Below, piece by piece: positions 46,884 to 58,080 of a DNA stretch of 64,000 bases (position 1 is its first letter; every line of letters begins with the position of its first letter). Position numbers and translations under genes: made by a program. Below the pieces are notes generated by a model. That model saw nothing but the letters and a program-made list of their open reading frames with translations, was not told the DNA's origin and did not search any database. Origin of the DNA: Hericium rajendrae (taxonomy: Eukaryota; Basidiomycota; Agaricomycetes; Russulales; Hericiaceae). The stretch is from assembly GCA_033439255.1 (NCBI GenBank), contig CM065878.1, positions 4,712,001 through 4,776,000 on the forward strand, read 5' to 3'.

Positions 46884-48965
46884 ATGGCTATCAAAAACTC
46901 TGTGCCAAATGGCACCGCTGATGCACCTATAGAGGTTTCTGCAACGCCCACGGTTATCGGCATCAACTTCGGAAACTCATATGCTTCAATTGCTATATTG
47001 AACAAGGTACATTACTTTGCTAGTTTCTGAGAATGGTACTGACGATCATGAATGACAGGAAGGCCAAGCTGAATGTATTGCTAACGAGGATGGAGAGCGC
47101 CAGATTGCTTGCGCGATCTCGTTCAACGGGGAGGAGATGGTGAGTTTTGCTTCACCTCCGAATCTGTGCCCTTTACTAATCCGACTGTTCTAAGTACATT
47201 GGTAGCCAAGCGAAGCACCAGCTAGTAAAAAATGCTGAGAATACCATCACAAACTTCCGGAATAGTCTGGGCAAAAAGTGAGAAATGCTGACATATCCAA
47301 TTCTGCCCGTTTGTCTGACCGTATACATGCAGATTCTCTGAGCTCCCAAAAGACAAGGCGACTGTGTCGACCCCTGTCATCCAGCACCCTGATAAGCAGG
47401 ATGAGCCTGCGTACAAGGTCAAGGTTCTGCAGGCATCCCCCTCGCCTCTGCCGTCTGCCGCAGCCACCAAGGCAAACACCCCCGCAGCTTCCCAGACCGC
47501 GACGCCGCGTTCCGAGCCCGTCCCCGCAGAGAGGGTGCTGACGGCTTCGGAAGTCACAACTATCTTCCTCAAATCCCTACTCCAGTCTGCAGAGGACTTC
47601 CTTGGCAAGAAGGTCTCCGGCGCCGTCATCACCGTTCCCGGCTGGTTTGAGCCCAAGCAGCTCGACGCGCTGCGCCAGGCCGCCAAGGACGCCGGCATCA
47701 ATGTTCTCCAGCTGCTCGACGATGCGGCTGCGGCTGCGGTCGCATCTACTTCTGGCCCCCAGGCAGACGGCCTCTACCCGGACCGGACGCAGCTCATCGT
47801 CGACCTCGGCGCGTCCTCCCTCGCGCTCACCCTCCTCTCCGTGCGCCAGGGCCTCTTCTACCCCCTCGCGACGTCCTACGACTTCTCCGTCGGCGGCGAC
47901 CAGATCGACGACAAGCTGGTCAAGTTCTTCGCCAAGGAGTTCACAAAGAAGACAAAAACCCCCCTCACAGTCGTCCCCTCGACGGACAAAAGCGACGTGC
48001 GCGCCGAGGCGCGCCTGCGCCTCGCGCTCGAGCACACAAAGCGCACCATCTCCGCATCGCCCGGCGCCGCGACGTGCTCCGTCGAGTCGCTCAAGGACGG
48101 GCTCGACTTCACGGGCACGATCAACCGCCTGCGCTTCGACATGGAGGCGCGCCCCGTCTACAGCACCGTCTACGACCGCGCGGAGGCGCTCCTCGCGCGC
48201 GCGGGGCTCGACTTCCTCCACGTCGACGAGGTCGTGTACGTCGGCGGCTCCGCGAGCCTGCCCGGGCTCGACGAGGCGCTCGCGCACGCGTACCCCGAGT
48301 CGGCGGTCACCGCGTTCGCGACGGGCACGATCGTCGGCGGCGGCGTCGGCGACCCCACGACGCTGCTTGCGCGCGGCGCGGCGCTGCAGGCGAAGCTGCT
48401 TGCGCAGATCGGGCATTCCGGCGAGGACGAGGAGGTGCGCAGGGCGTTTGAGCAGGGCAGCAAGTGGGCGGATGTCAAGGCGACGTCGCGGTCGGTTGGC
48501 GTGCTGTTCCCTGAGGAGGGCGAAGAGGTGCTCGGCGGACAGTGGATCTCGGTGGTGCAGCGCGAGACGGTGGTCCCTGCCAGAAGGACCATCTCTCTCA
48601 ATGTCGATCTGGGTGAGGCTGAAGGCGAGAAGAAGGTCGGCTTTGAAGTCTGGGAGGTCAAGGAGGGCATCAAGGTGGAGAAGGTGAAGCCGCCGAAGGA
48701 AGAGGAGGAGGAACCCGTGGAGGAGGAAGAGGAGGAGGAAGAGGAAGAAATCGAGGTCAAAGAGAAGACGATCGAAAAAGACTCATTCTTGACTTCCGTC
48801 GGGTTCTCAGCGCAACATGCGACAAAAGTAAAAGGCCGGTGGCAGACGAAGGTAGACATACAGTTCGTAATTGGGTCAGACGGTGCCATCGAGGTGTCGG
48901 CATGGGAAGTGGGCAAAGCCGGAAGAGGCGAGAAGGCATCTAGCTCTGTACCACCCCTCCAGTAA
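46884..48965 (+). CDS. SSZ1: Ssz1-like ribosome-associated Hsp70
   Basis: Four exons (46884-47006, 47059-47139, 47195-47277, 47333-48965) give 639 aa, about 100 more than yeast Ssz1. The ATPase fold shows VIGINFGNSYASIAI (phosphate 1), IANEDGERQIACAISF, VSGAVITVPGWFEPKQLDAL, LLDDAAAAAVAS and VVYVGGSASLPGLDEAL. The phosphate-2 loop reads LIVDLGASSLALTLLSV, lacking the Thr/Gly pattern of active Hsp70s, which fits Ssz1. There is no full substrate-binding domain. Ssz1 pairs with the J-protein zuotin as the ribosome-associated complex that drives Ssb on nascent chains. Two extras stand out: a Pro/Ala/Ser-rich insert of about 40 residues (47425-47540), and a Glu-rich tract (about 48695-48760) followed by a conserved-looking tail (KGRWQTKVDIQFVIGSDGAI). 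Confidence 0.88.
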
Positions 48966-49462
48966 TCTGTCCTGTATCTCTCATTACTATAGCCCATCTT
49001 GTTTGCCATCATGTTGGTATTATATTAGTGTTATGAGCCTTTTACCAGCTTTGATGTGAACCAGGTGCCGTAACGGTTCTTTAAAGCTGACCTTTGCTCC
49101 ACGAAGCATGTAGAAAACTCAGCAATGAACGTAGCACCGTGCACGCGACTACAGGATCGAGGTCGCATCCATACCAAAATTCTGACTGACAACAATCTTA
49201 CTTCAAAGTTTTCAGAGATCAAGCGAGTATGCCAAAGACTGCTGAACTCATGCTTGTTAGCATAAGGCGCGGACAAACAGAGACGATTATTACTAGCATG
49301 GTGTGGACCGCAGGGCAGTCTTTGAGACTCGCTCAGACAGATACAACATACTTTGTATCATTTGCACTCGAGAGCCGAAGCTCACAAGTACGGGTATACC
49401 AACGATGATACAGCCAGATTTGTACCAAAAGGAGACAGAACGAGGAATGCGGTGGGAAGAGG
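48966..49462. other. convergent 3' intergenic region
   Basis: About 500 bases between the stop codons of SSZ1 and dynactin p25; AT-richer than the genes and expected to hold both 3' untranslated regions. Nothing else seen. Confidence 0.5.
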
Positions 49463-50250
49463 CTAGCGCTCCAGTGGTTGGAATCGTGTGTAGTGCTGCT
49501 TCGTTGCTGCTTCCACGATTTCCTGCGTCGACTCCGGGAGGTCTTGGATAAATCGGCCTATCGAGAGAATTCATGAGCAGGGTTCTCCTCGTCAGCGTAC
49601 GGGGGCACCAACCTGGAGATCCTTCAAAAAGCGCGAGAGCTGGAATAACCGTGTTTGGAGGGATGATGGTGTTGTCTGCTATCTTGGCACAGTCCTTAAT
49701 GATGGTGAACTTTCCCTGGCAAACGTGTATCGTGAAAATGGGCCAAACGGCAGAACCACCTCGACTGACAATTACGCAGTTCTTTCCAATCTGGACGTGA
49801 TTCCCAATGGTAGCAGCTTCGACCACTGAGCCCGCGCCGATGTGTACGTGATCACCAATCTTCATAGGATAATAATTGAAGTTCCCCCGATATGTCTTGT
49901 AAGGCGGTCTACAAAGTGCTTACATTTCAATGGACGGTTCTAAGAAGATGCCTACAACGTACCGCATAACGCACCCCTCTCCGACGAGACAGTAGCGCCC
50001 CAGAGATATGACGACAGCATGGCCAGGTCCCGTACGCTTCAAGTCTCCCCGAATAATCGCGCCGTTGGATATGATCGTCTTGCCGCCCAGAATGATGTTC
50101 TGGGGACCGGCGATGGTGGCACGGCGCGACACCTTGTTCCCTGTGTCCTTCGTTCAATATGTCGAATGGGTACAACGCCAAGAAGACTTTCAGATAATTA
50201 CGCACAGTCTCTATGAACTCTGCCTTGGGGTAATAGATGGGTGGTTCCAT
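49463..50250 (-). CDS. DCTN5: dynactin subunit p25
   Basis: Four or more exons, beginning 50250-50206 (MEPPIYYPKAEFIET) and resuming at 50147 (DTGNKVSRRATIAG). The protein is a left-handed beta-helix built from hexapeptides: GGKTIISNGAIIRGDL, GRYCLVGEGCVMRPPY, then MKIGDHVHIGAGSVVEAA, HVQIGKNCVIG, FTIIKDCAKIADNTIIPPNT and a VIPALALFEGSPG turn, ending LPESTQEIVEAATKQHY. This matches dynactin p25, part of the pointed-end complex that links dynein to endosomes and supports hyphal transport. Convergent with SSZ1. An in-frame Met four codons upstream is an equally possible start. Confidence 0.92.
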
Positions 50251-50364
50251 GAGCTGTTGCACGATGGCGTAGGAACAAATGTGAGCACCGTGCTAACTGC
50301 TGCAATGCACCACGATTGGACAGGCTAAAATTATCAAGTACTTTCATTGCTCTTTAACTATAAT

Positions 50365-50468
50365 GCTTGGATGGCTCAGTTGGTTAGAGCGCAGGTCTCA
50401 TACTCTGATATGAGTCGCTTCAGAAGCGATTAATCCTGAGGTCGGGAGTTCGACCCTCCCTCCGAGCA
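50365..50468 (+). tRNA. tRNA-Met (CAT), intron-containing, second copy
   Basis: Acceptor stem GCTTGGA pairs with TCCGAGC, discriminator A. D-arm GCTCAGTTGGTTAGAGC, anticodon loop CTCATAA after removal of a 30-nt intron (about 50403-50432), T-arm GGGAGTTCGACCCTCCC. The exons differ from the 38970 copy at only a few paired positions, while the introns differ strongly except for a shared atgagt segment. Confidence 0.93.
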
Positions 50469-50547
50469 TTGGAGTTTGATTTCAGCTTTTTTGCCGACTT
50501 GAATTTAACTCAGTAAATGTACAAGATGTCTTCGCCGAATTAGGATC

Positions 50548-50903
50548 TCAATCCGCATCTCCCCGCTCGAGTCTTTGCAGATAAACTGGGACGGCCAAGA
50601 CTACCAACGCGATGGAAGTGCGCGCGAAGTCGAAATGTTCAGCCGGGACAGTGGGATTCCGATTCCGATCTTGCAGACCGAGATCGTATTCAGACGTCGG
50701 AAGACCTGCAGATCTGTCAAATGCATGGCGTGGAATGGTCATTGATGGACCTACATGCGTCAGATCGTCAATGATGAAATGGATGTTGCGTTCAACAGCT
50801 TGAGCTCTGGGTGTTGCAACTGCAGCGTTCCGCCACCGTGAAGTCCAGAATCCAGGCAGCTTGGCCTCTGTTCCAGTTCGCCTGGTAGCTATAATGCGGA
50901 CTC
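50548..50903 (-). other. open frame with protein-like composition, unassigned
   Basis: One minus-strand frame stays open for about 118 codons without a clear start: ATRRTGTEAKLPGFWTSRW, then AVERNIHFIIDDLTHVGPSM, then HFDFARTSIALVVLAVPVYL and the end RLERGDAD. A hydrophobic stretch lies near the C-terminus. An upstream exon could not be joined in phase. It may be the last exon of an unrecognised gene or a relic. Confidence 0.25.
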
Positions 50904-51132
50904 AGAAAGGGTTGCTATATGCCCACCTACTCTCAATTTTATCAGGATTTTACTGATCAGATCCTCATAAGGCAGCCAGAACTCTCAGAAGCAAGAACTA
51001 TGCAGTTCATTACGACCCCGCTGCAAAATAGAAATGTATATACTACGCAGACGACAAGCAAGAAAGTAACTTAGCATACAGAAATAAACTAAGTGCGTGG
51101 GCACACACCACGAAATAACAAACAGCCACACG

Positions 51133-54100
51133 TCACGCGACCTGCCCGTCTCCCGACTGCCTCAGCCTCTCCAGCGCAGCGATAATCATCGACTCCGGGA
51201 GCCCCGCCTCCTGCGCCTTCGCACCGACTCCGCTCGGGTCCCCATCCATCGCGAACGACGCGCTCTCACCCCCACCCAACTGCTCGAGCGTATACTCCCC
51301 CGGCCACACGCCCGGATCCCCCTCCTCGTGCTCCTCCGACATCGGCGACTCCCCGCGCGCCAGGCGCACGAGCTCCGCCTTCCACTTCGCAATATCGAGC
51401 AGCGGCTCGATGCTCCCGACGTACAGCCGCCCCTTGGGCACCACATGCGTCTTAATCGCAAGACGGCCCCACCACTTGCGCGGCTCGCCAACGAACGTAC
51501 GCTTGAGCGGGAGCGGCTTCGCCTGCTGCACGCTTACCGGCGGGTCCGTAGCAGCAGCAACCTGCGCCGCCTCCATCTCGACCTTCTTCGGCCGTCCCCT
51601 GCGCGTCTTCAGCTTGATATGCCGCCGGTCCGCCGTAACATACGCCTCGCCCACGCGCTCCCCATGCAGACTGAACAGCGCGCCCCAGCGCTCGCCCGGG
51701 GCCGCCGCGAGCGGCGCCGTCTGCTCGGGGCGGTGCACGACGGGCGGGGGGCGCGGGACCGCGCTGGGCTTGCCGCGCGGGCCGACGGGCGGGAGCACGC
51801 CGAGCTCGGTGTACCCGCGCCAGCCCCCGCCGCGCTCGGGCACGTATTCCTCGCCGCGCTTGCGCGCGCAGACGGTGCAGTTGCAGATGCCCGCGCAATA
51901 TGGGCACTCAAAGTCCGCCGCGTCCACGTCAAACTCGATGTGCGGGTATCTGGGTGACGCCGTCAGTCCGGCACGGGAAATGCAGGCCGGTGAGTGGCGT
52001 ACCTCTTCGTGATGCAGCTGACGCAGTACAGCTTCTGGCAGGGCGCGCCGTGCGAGTTGAGTGCCGAGCAGAGCATCTTCGGCAGTTGCGTGCTGCGCCG
52101 GCAGTGGTGACAGAACGACACGGTGGCGAGCAGCTCGCCAGCATACGCGCGCCGCCTGCGTTGCGTCTTCGTGAACTCCGGCGCATCCTCGTCTGTCGCA
52201 GTCGTCGACGGCGTGTAGAACCGAGACCGAGAAGGCGCCTTCGCCTTACCCTTGCCTTTGCCCTTGCCCTTGCTGTAGTTGGTTTGACCCGGGACAAAGT
52301 CGTCATCGTCGTCATCGTACACGTCGAAGTCGAAGGATGAGTGGCGGGAGGGTAGACGCATGATGGCACGCTTCGACGGGCCTGCGATCTTCTGCGCGGA
52401 GGGAGACGTGCGCACGAGACTAAGTAAGGGATGGTCTGGCGAACTGGGCGGTGAAGGTTCCGCTATGTCAGGCTGGCCGCCAAAGACACCGCCGAGGAGC
52501 GACGGGTCGATCGTGCCATTCCCATCATACTGGTTCTCCGCCTCTGCGGGCTGCGGCATGTAGTAGTCTGAGAGGCCATTCTGAAAATTTATGTCGATGT
52601 CCATGGGCACGCTGTCGTCAGATGAGGTGTCCTGACCGCCCATGTGAAGTGAAAGCGAGGTATCGCTCAGGCCTACCGCATTAAATGCAGCGAAGCCATC
52701 TGCTGCCGCCGACGGCGGTGGGGTAAACTGCATGCTGGCCGTGTATTGTATTTGATGGTGTGGAGGTGGAGGTGGTAGTGGAGGTTGCGATAGTGACGGC
52801 GGGGGCGGGGGCGGCTGCGATACAACATTGCTCGGCTGCGAACTTCCACTCGCGAGCTCCGAAAGCATGCTGTCCTGCTTTCCTCTCCCTGTCTGTGACG
52901 GACTATTAAATTGCACCTCCTTCTGTTCCTCTCTTCTCGCCCGCGACGGACTTTGAGACTCCAGCGCCTTCTCTTCTTCTCCTCCCCCCGCCGGACTCAG
53001 CGCATCATCCTCCACCCAAACATCGCGCCCCACCTCCGGATCAACCTCCCCCTCCGCATCCTCGTCCCCACCCAACATCGGCATCTCCTCCCCCTCCGCA
53101 TCCGCCTCCCCGCCCAGCAGCGCCCGCTCCCCCTCCACACTCCCCTCCACCCGCTCTTCCCGCGCCCTCTCCCGCGCCCCCATCCCCGACACCCCCCTCC
53201 ACGAAGCACGAGCGGCATGAACACGGGCGGACTCGGCTCTCCCCTTCCCCTCGACATCGCCTACCGCCGCCTCGGCGAAATCAAAAAAATGCGCGCTCGA
53301 CGCCGACGGGCCCAGCGACAGCTCTTCCCCTCCCCCCTCTCCCTCCCTCTCCCTCTCCCCCGCATCGGCATCGGCAGGACGCACGTAGGCCTCGACGCGC
53401 GCGCGCACGGCGGGCGGCGGCGCGGGGAGCGGCGGGAGCGCGGCGCGCAGGTGGCGCGTCGCGGCGAGGAAGGACGCGTACCCGACGTGCGGGAGGTCCG
53501 CGTGCGCGAGCGAGATCGCGAGCGGCGTGTCCATTTCCGCGTCCTGCGTCCGTTTCGGGCGCGCCTCTGACGTGGACAGGCGCGAGGGGCCGGCGATGGG
53601 CGCGGGCGCGAGGCGCCGCTTCTTCGGCGGCGCGGAGAGGATCTCGATGTCCGAATCATCCTCGTCGATGTCTTCTGAGACGCGCGGGCGGGTGCGCAGG
53701 CTGCGCTTGCGCTTCGGCTGCATGTGCGCGCGCGAGGGTCCAGCTTTGCCGCTGTGGTCCTGGTAGTTGTTCGCGAACGCGCGGGAGAGCGCCGCGGCGA
53801 GCGAGCCGCTGGCCGGCTTCGAGTCGAGCTTGAAGCGCCGCGGCACGGGTCTGTAGTCTGATTTCATGAAGCCGCGCGGGAAGGGCGGCACGGCGACGTA
53901 GTCTAGGATTTGCCGGCGGCGGGGTGGCGAGGTCGAGGCGCGGCGCTGTAGTTCTGCGAGCGGGCTTGGGGGCTCGTCGGTCAAGGGTGACGGGCTCGGG
54001 AGGAAGAGAGGCGTTTTTGCGCGTCCGGTTCCGATGGGGGAGGCTATGTGCGAGAGGTCGGGCAGCTCCGGTATGTCGATGTCCTTCGTGCTGGTCAGCC

Positions 54101-55479
54101 AGGCATTCGTGGAGCTGCATTGGATGGCACATACTGAGATTCCGTCCGAAATTTCGAGTGCTCCGTCGATTTCGCCTTCGCTGCTCGGCGCCCGGCTGGG
54201 GACAGATGCGGGCACTTGGCTATCAGATTCATCCGGAGGACTGCTTAGCCTACGGAAACCGTTGAAGGAGGGATGCGGAGTGAGATCTGCACTTTCAGTG
54301 CTCCGTTGGGCCGATGTCGCTGTCGAACCTTGCACATCGGTTGTGGCTGCTCCCGTTACCTGGTCGGATCGTGGACTCAGGACCGAGTCTTGATTGTGAG
54401 GCGTGGAGACAAGAACCGTGGTTTCTGTCGTAATTTCTGGCGTGGACGGGTTGGAGACGGCAGCGGGAACGGGCTCTGGGAGTGACTGCGGGAGCACATT
54501 CGAAGCTTCGTCGATAGATTCGTCAAACGAGATGGTAATCTCAGCCATCATCTGGTGCTCCTGCTGCGATAGAGCTGTATCGTGCGATGGAGCTTGCAAA
54601 GCATCATAACCGCCCTGATAGGAAGATCCCTCGAGCATAGTACTGTTGCGAGGAAGCTGAAACCGCGAATAAGGTGCTGGTTCTAATCACTCAAGACGAG
54701 ATAACGTACCTCGTCAGCAGAGTAGCTGATAAAACGATCTGCTATTGGTGATTTAGTGGGAGAGAAGGGGAGCGAAGGGCCTGCTTGTGCATCCTCCGCG
54801 TCAAGCATTGCAAAATCGTGTTTTCCATTGGTTTCTGGAACTGCGTCATGGGTGATTGCCGCGTGTGCAGAAGCGGCCGAGGGCGCTGATGAGCTAGCCG
54901 CGTCGACACGATGGGGCGCCGATGAGGGCGATTTGGCAGGCGAAAATGGAAGCGAGGCCTCTGCGGCAGTTATTGAGGTCGTGTATTGCTATAAGAGGGA
55001 TTAGATAACGTCGTGACATGCGTGCAAACATGAAGACGGCGAAAAAAGAGGGGTGACCGGGTCCGTGAGACGCGTCTTTACGCGTCGGCGCGTTCCTGCA
55101 TGGCCAACACCACAGAAGCAAAATCCAAGGACGCAAGGTAATATGCATCTTTCTCGAACAGTAACTCCTGATAGCAAAATCAAGAGGTTGGTTGCTCCCG
55201 CACCCGCAAAGCCTGTAACGTACGATTTATAGAGTAAATGATTACAGTACGCACCTCTTCTACTTCAGCAGCAAACATCACAAAATCTTCCTGGGAAACG
55301 ACTTCCGGCGCTCCTTGTTCCGCCGCATCAGGGAATCGGTCGCGATTCGCGTCCGCGGAAGACTCTGGTATTGTTGACGGGGATGCGGGGTCATATGCTG
55401 TACTCGGATGACTCTGCTTGTTTCCTTGAAGGCTTGAGAGAGAACCATCCCAGTTTGCGAGCTCGCTATAGGGGTGCAT
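51133..55479 (-). CDS. CDCA7-type zinc-finger protein (zf-4CXXC_R1)
   Basis: A large multi-exon gene, roughly 1250 aa, starting MHPYSELANWDGSL. Most of it is disordered and rich in Ser, Pro, Asp and Glu, with basic patches (KRKRSLRTRPRVS) and a (GK)n stretch (SKGKGKGKGKAKAPSRSRF) just before the zinc finger. The finger spans an intron: FCHHCRRSTQLPKMLCS, then CQKLYCVSCITKRY, then FECPYCAGICNCTVCARKRG. The Cys spacing fits the zf-4CXXC_R1 domain of CDCA7, the activator and DNA-targeting partner of the HELLS/LSH nucleosome remodeller that is linked to maintenance of DNA methylation. The 230 residues after it contain an AT-hook-like TRRGRPKKVEM. A chromatin role in the nucleus is inferred. Exons 2-3 (55200-54900) are uncertain. 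Confidence 0.75.
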
Positions 55480-56020
55480 CGCGTCGCGTCGAGGCGCGCG
55501 CGGAGGAGGGGAAGGATAAGATGCGCTGTTGAAGAAAAGACAAGTCACCGCCGTCGCCTCGCAGCCACAGGCGTGCTCGCATTACATCAGCATCACCCGC
55601 GATCATTTAGATTCGTTTGTGGGCGCTCACTTGCTCTCCGCAAACAGCCACGATCCTGCTCAAACACTTTACAGTACTAGATATGCAGTGTGACGTTGAA
55701 GAAAGATCTCATGGTAGAATGTGGAGGATGGGGCTGCAGAACGCTGCATAATTTTATCACCTTTCTTTAGGGGGCGGTTTATTGTACAATTATCCGATAG
55801 AGACTCGATTTCCCCTTCTGCTTGACTATGAAGATCGACCTGAACCTTTCAGGGTATTTGTATTCTAAGGGCCCATGTGCCGTTTAATTTTAAGAAAGGC
55901 CCTCAAAGAGTCCGCGACTGTCCGCGACTCGCCCGACAAGTCTTTCCCACGCCTCCCCGCCTCGCGTATGGCAGGCGCAGCGGTGATCCCGCCGCCGCGT
56001 ACCTCGTCACCGTCGTCGAG

Positions 56021-57215
56021 ATGGCCCTGCCGGCCCCCATTGCCCTGTCCATATTTGCGTCTTACTTTGGAATCATTGTAGCTCTCTTCTGGCTTATAAT
56101 TAGTTCTCTGCCAAGGCGCATCCCTCAAAATGTCTCCAGGACACGCGTTTACATGTTCATCGAGCTCACCCTCGCGTCGTTCGCTCATACCTGGTATTGT
56201 GCGTGCCACAGCGATGGCAGTGTACCTGAGCCTTCACTCACATGCATGACGCCCCAGATATGTTTGCGTTCATGAAAGTGGGTGAGGCTTCTGCCCAGCT
56301 AGTCTCGGCTTCTGACGACGTGGTTAGCGAAGCTTTGTAGACTACGAATTATCCACGCGTGCTGCAAATCGCGCTCTGCCTCTTTCGACCCGCATCACGA
56401 TTTGGCTTTCCAATACCGCTCTGTTTGAGCAAGCCTGGGCAGCCGTGTGCCGCACCCCGGCGAACTGGTGGTGGAGCGAGCAGCTATGTCTCTTCACCGT
56501 GGGGGCCTGGACGGTCATGCTCTACACCTACGGCACGTTCCCCCTTCCGCACGACGGACTGACGTTAACAACGCTCCCAGGCCGCTCCCACCGCATCAAG
56601 TACGTATGGGCCTACATGCTCCTCGGCCAACTCGTCGCCATCTCCGTCGCCTCCAACCTCTTCTACCTCGCCCTCCTCCTGCACCCGCCCCCGCGCCCCA
56701 CCAAACCGCAGCCCCTCCCCTGGACAGTGCACCTCCCCGTCTTCCTCTCCCTCTGGACCGTCTCCCGCGTCCCCGCGTCCCTCGCACACGCGCCGCCCTA
56801 CTTCCTCGAAAACCTCCTCACGATGCACGCGCTGCTCTTCCTCCCCTTCCTCCCGAACCGCACCCTACACCGCCTCCTCCCGCCCACGTCCTTCCTCGCG
56901 CTCCCCCCGCGCACAGTCTACATCCTCATCCACCTCACGTCGCTCGTCCTCCGCGCGCGCACCGTGTTCGTCTTCGCGGGCACCATTCCGGCACCGCGCA
57001 CGTTCGCGAGTGTGGCGGGCGTGCTGTGGGGCGCGCTGTATTCGCATCCGGCGCAGGCGAGCATCGGGTGGGACGTCGTGTGGACGACGCTGTCGTTCGT
57101 CGCGTGGAGCGGGCGCGCGCCGCGCGCGAGGGGCGTGTTTATCCCGTTTGCGGCGGGCACGGCGGTTGCGTCGGTGGGCGTCGTTGCGCCGGCTGTGCTT
57201 GCGCTGTATGCGTGA
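56021..57215 (+). CDS. fungal multi-pass membrane protein, unknown function
   Basis: Three exons (56021-56198, 56258-56277, 56328-57215) give 361 aa; the middle exon is only 20 nt and keeps phase on both sides. About seven hydrophobic segments are visible, beginning ALSIFASYFGIIVALFWLII, then CLFTVGAWTVMLYTYG, YVWAYMLLGQLVAISVAS, LLFLPFLP, TVYILIHLTSLVL, FVFAGTIPAP and AAGTAVASVGVVAPAVLALY. A conserved-looking NWWWSEQLCLF motif precedes helix 3. I know similar uncharacterised proteins from Agaricomycetes but no function. Divergent from the CDCA7-like gene. Start MALPAPIAL chosen because it directly precedes the first helix. Confidence 0.7.
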
Positions 57216-58080
57216 GGTGTTCTTGGCGATGATGCAGGGGCGCGATCTATGTTGTGGGATTTTGTATAGAATGATTATGGGTGCTTGGATATTCGTTGTC
57301 GCAGATTCCGCTGAGTAGCCATCGATTGTTCCAGACGTGTTTACTCAAGGATGTAGGGCTGCGTTTCGGTTTCCGATACCAGGCGGGCGGGACATGCGGC
57401 GTTCTCATTTCATAACTCAAGTTGCGCTTGACGAGCAACCATGCCATATTCCGCATCGTGGTACGCTCCGTACATGTCGTCCAAATTACGCAAACTATCA
57501 GTGCGGTGAGCTACACGTGAACATCAGGCCGGTTCGATGGTATCCATGCAGATCAGCCAGCTTAATTGTCGATGCTGGCTGCTTGTGCGGCCGCGGCTCA
57601 TCCTGTCACCTCAACTACCATATCAACAAACCGGCAATGATCATGGTTCCCGTGGTTGTGCCCATCGGGATGAGCGCCAGCGTTGTTCTCGGAGCAGGGC
57701 TGATGTCCTGCCCTTATTCTCGCTCTCCGTTGCTCACAGGAATGCTGACAAGCTCAGTTGTAGATTTACTCTTCAGGTCAACTCGGAGTGCCACATTTGG
57801 AAGTCGGGAAGCAGTGTGCGTTGGCGATAAGTAGGGATTAAGAGATTCTAGTCCTTGATTTGAAGCTTATCACTTAATTCTTAGGCTGTCTTTAATAGTT
57901 TCATAGCTGCTCGGGCCATTGTAATGACCTAGCGTTGCTGGTAACCTTGTTCCCAAGGCCCACTTGTGCCATCCACGCATGGATGCGTCGAAGACGATAG
58001 CAACAGCATATAAAGCAGCCACAACCTACAATAGTTTTCGTATTTTTTCTCCTCGCGCCTTCTCTCTATAACTGACTGAC
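57216..58080. promoter_or_regulatory. intergenic region ending in a family promoter (TATA at 58009)
   Basis: No gene in 57216-57880. From about 57900 the sequence (tagctgctcgggcca, then cgaagacgatagcaacagca) matches the upstream regions at 60.1 and 63.4 kb. TATAAA lies at 58009-58014, 72 bp before the start codon at 58081. Confidence 0.6.

Noticed and set aside
47577-48687. 280- and 361-codon frames overlapping SSZ1
   Set aside because: Arg/Ser-rich translations produced by GC-rich third positions of the real gene.
51097-51957. Plus-strand frame of 286 codons over the CDCA7-like gene
   Set aside because: Arg/Leu/Ala-rich shadow; the minus strand carries the zinc-finger cysteines and a spliced frame.
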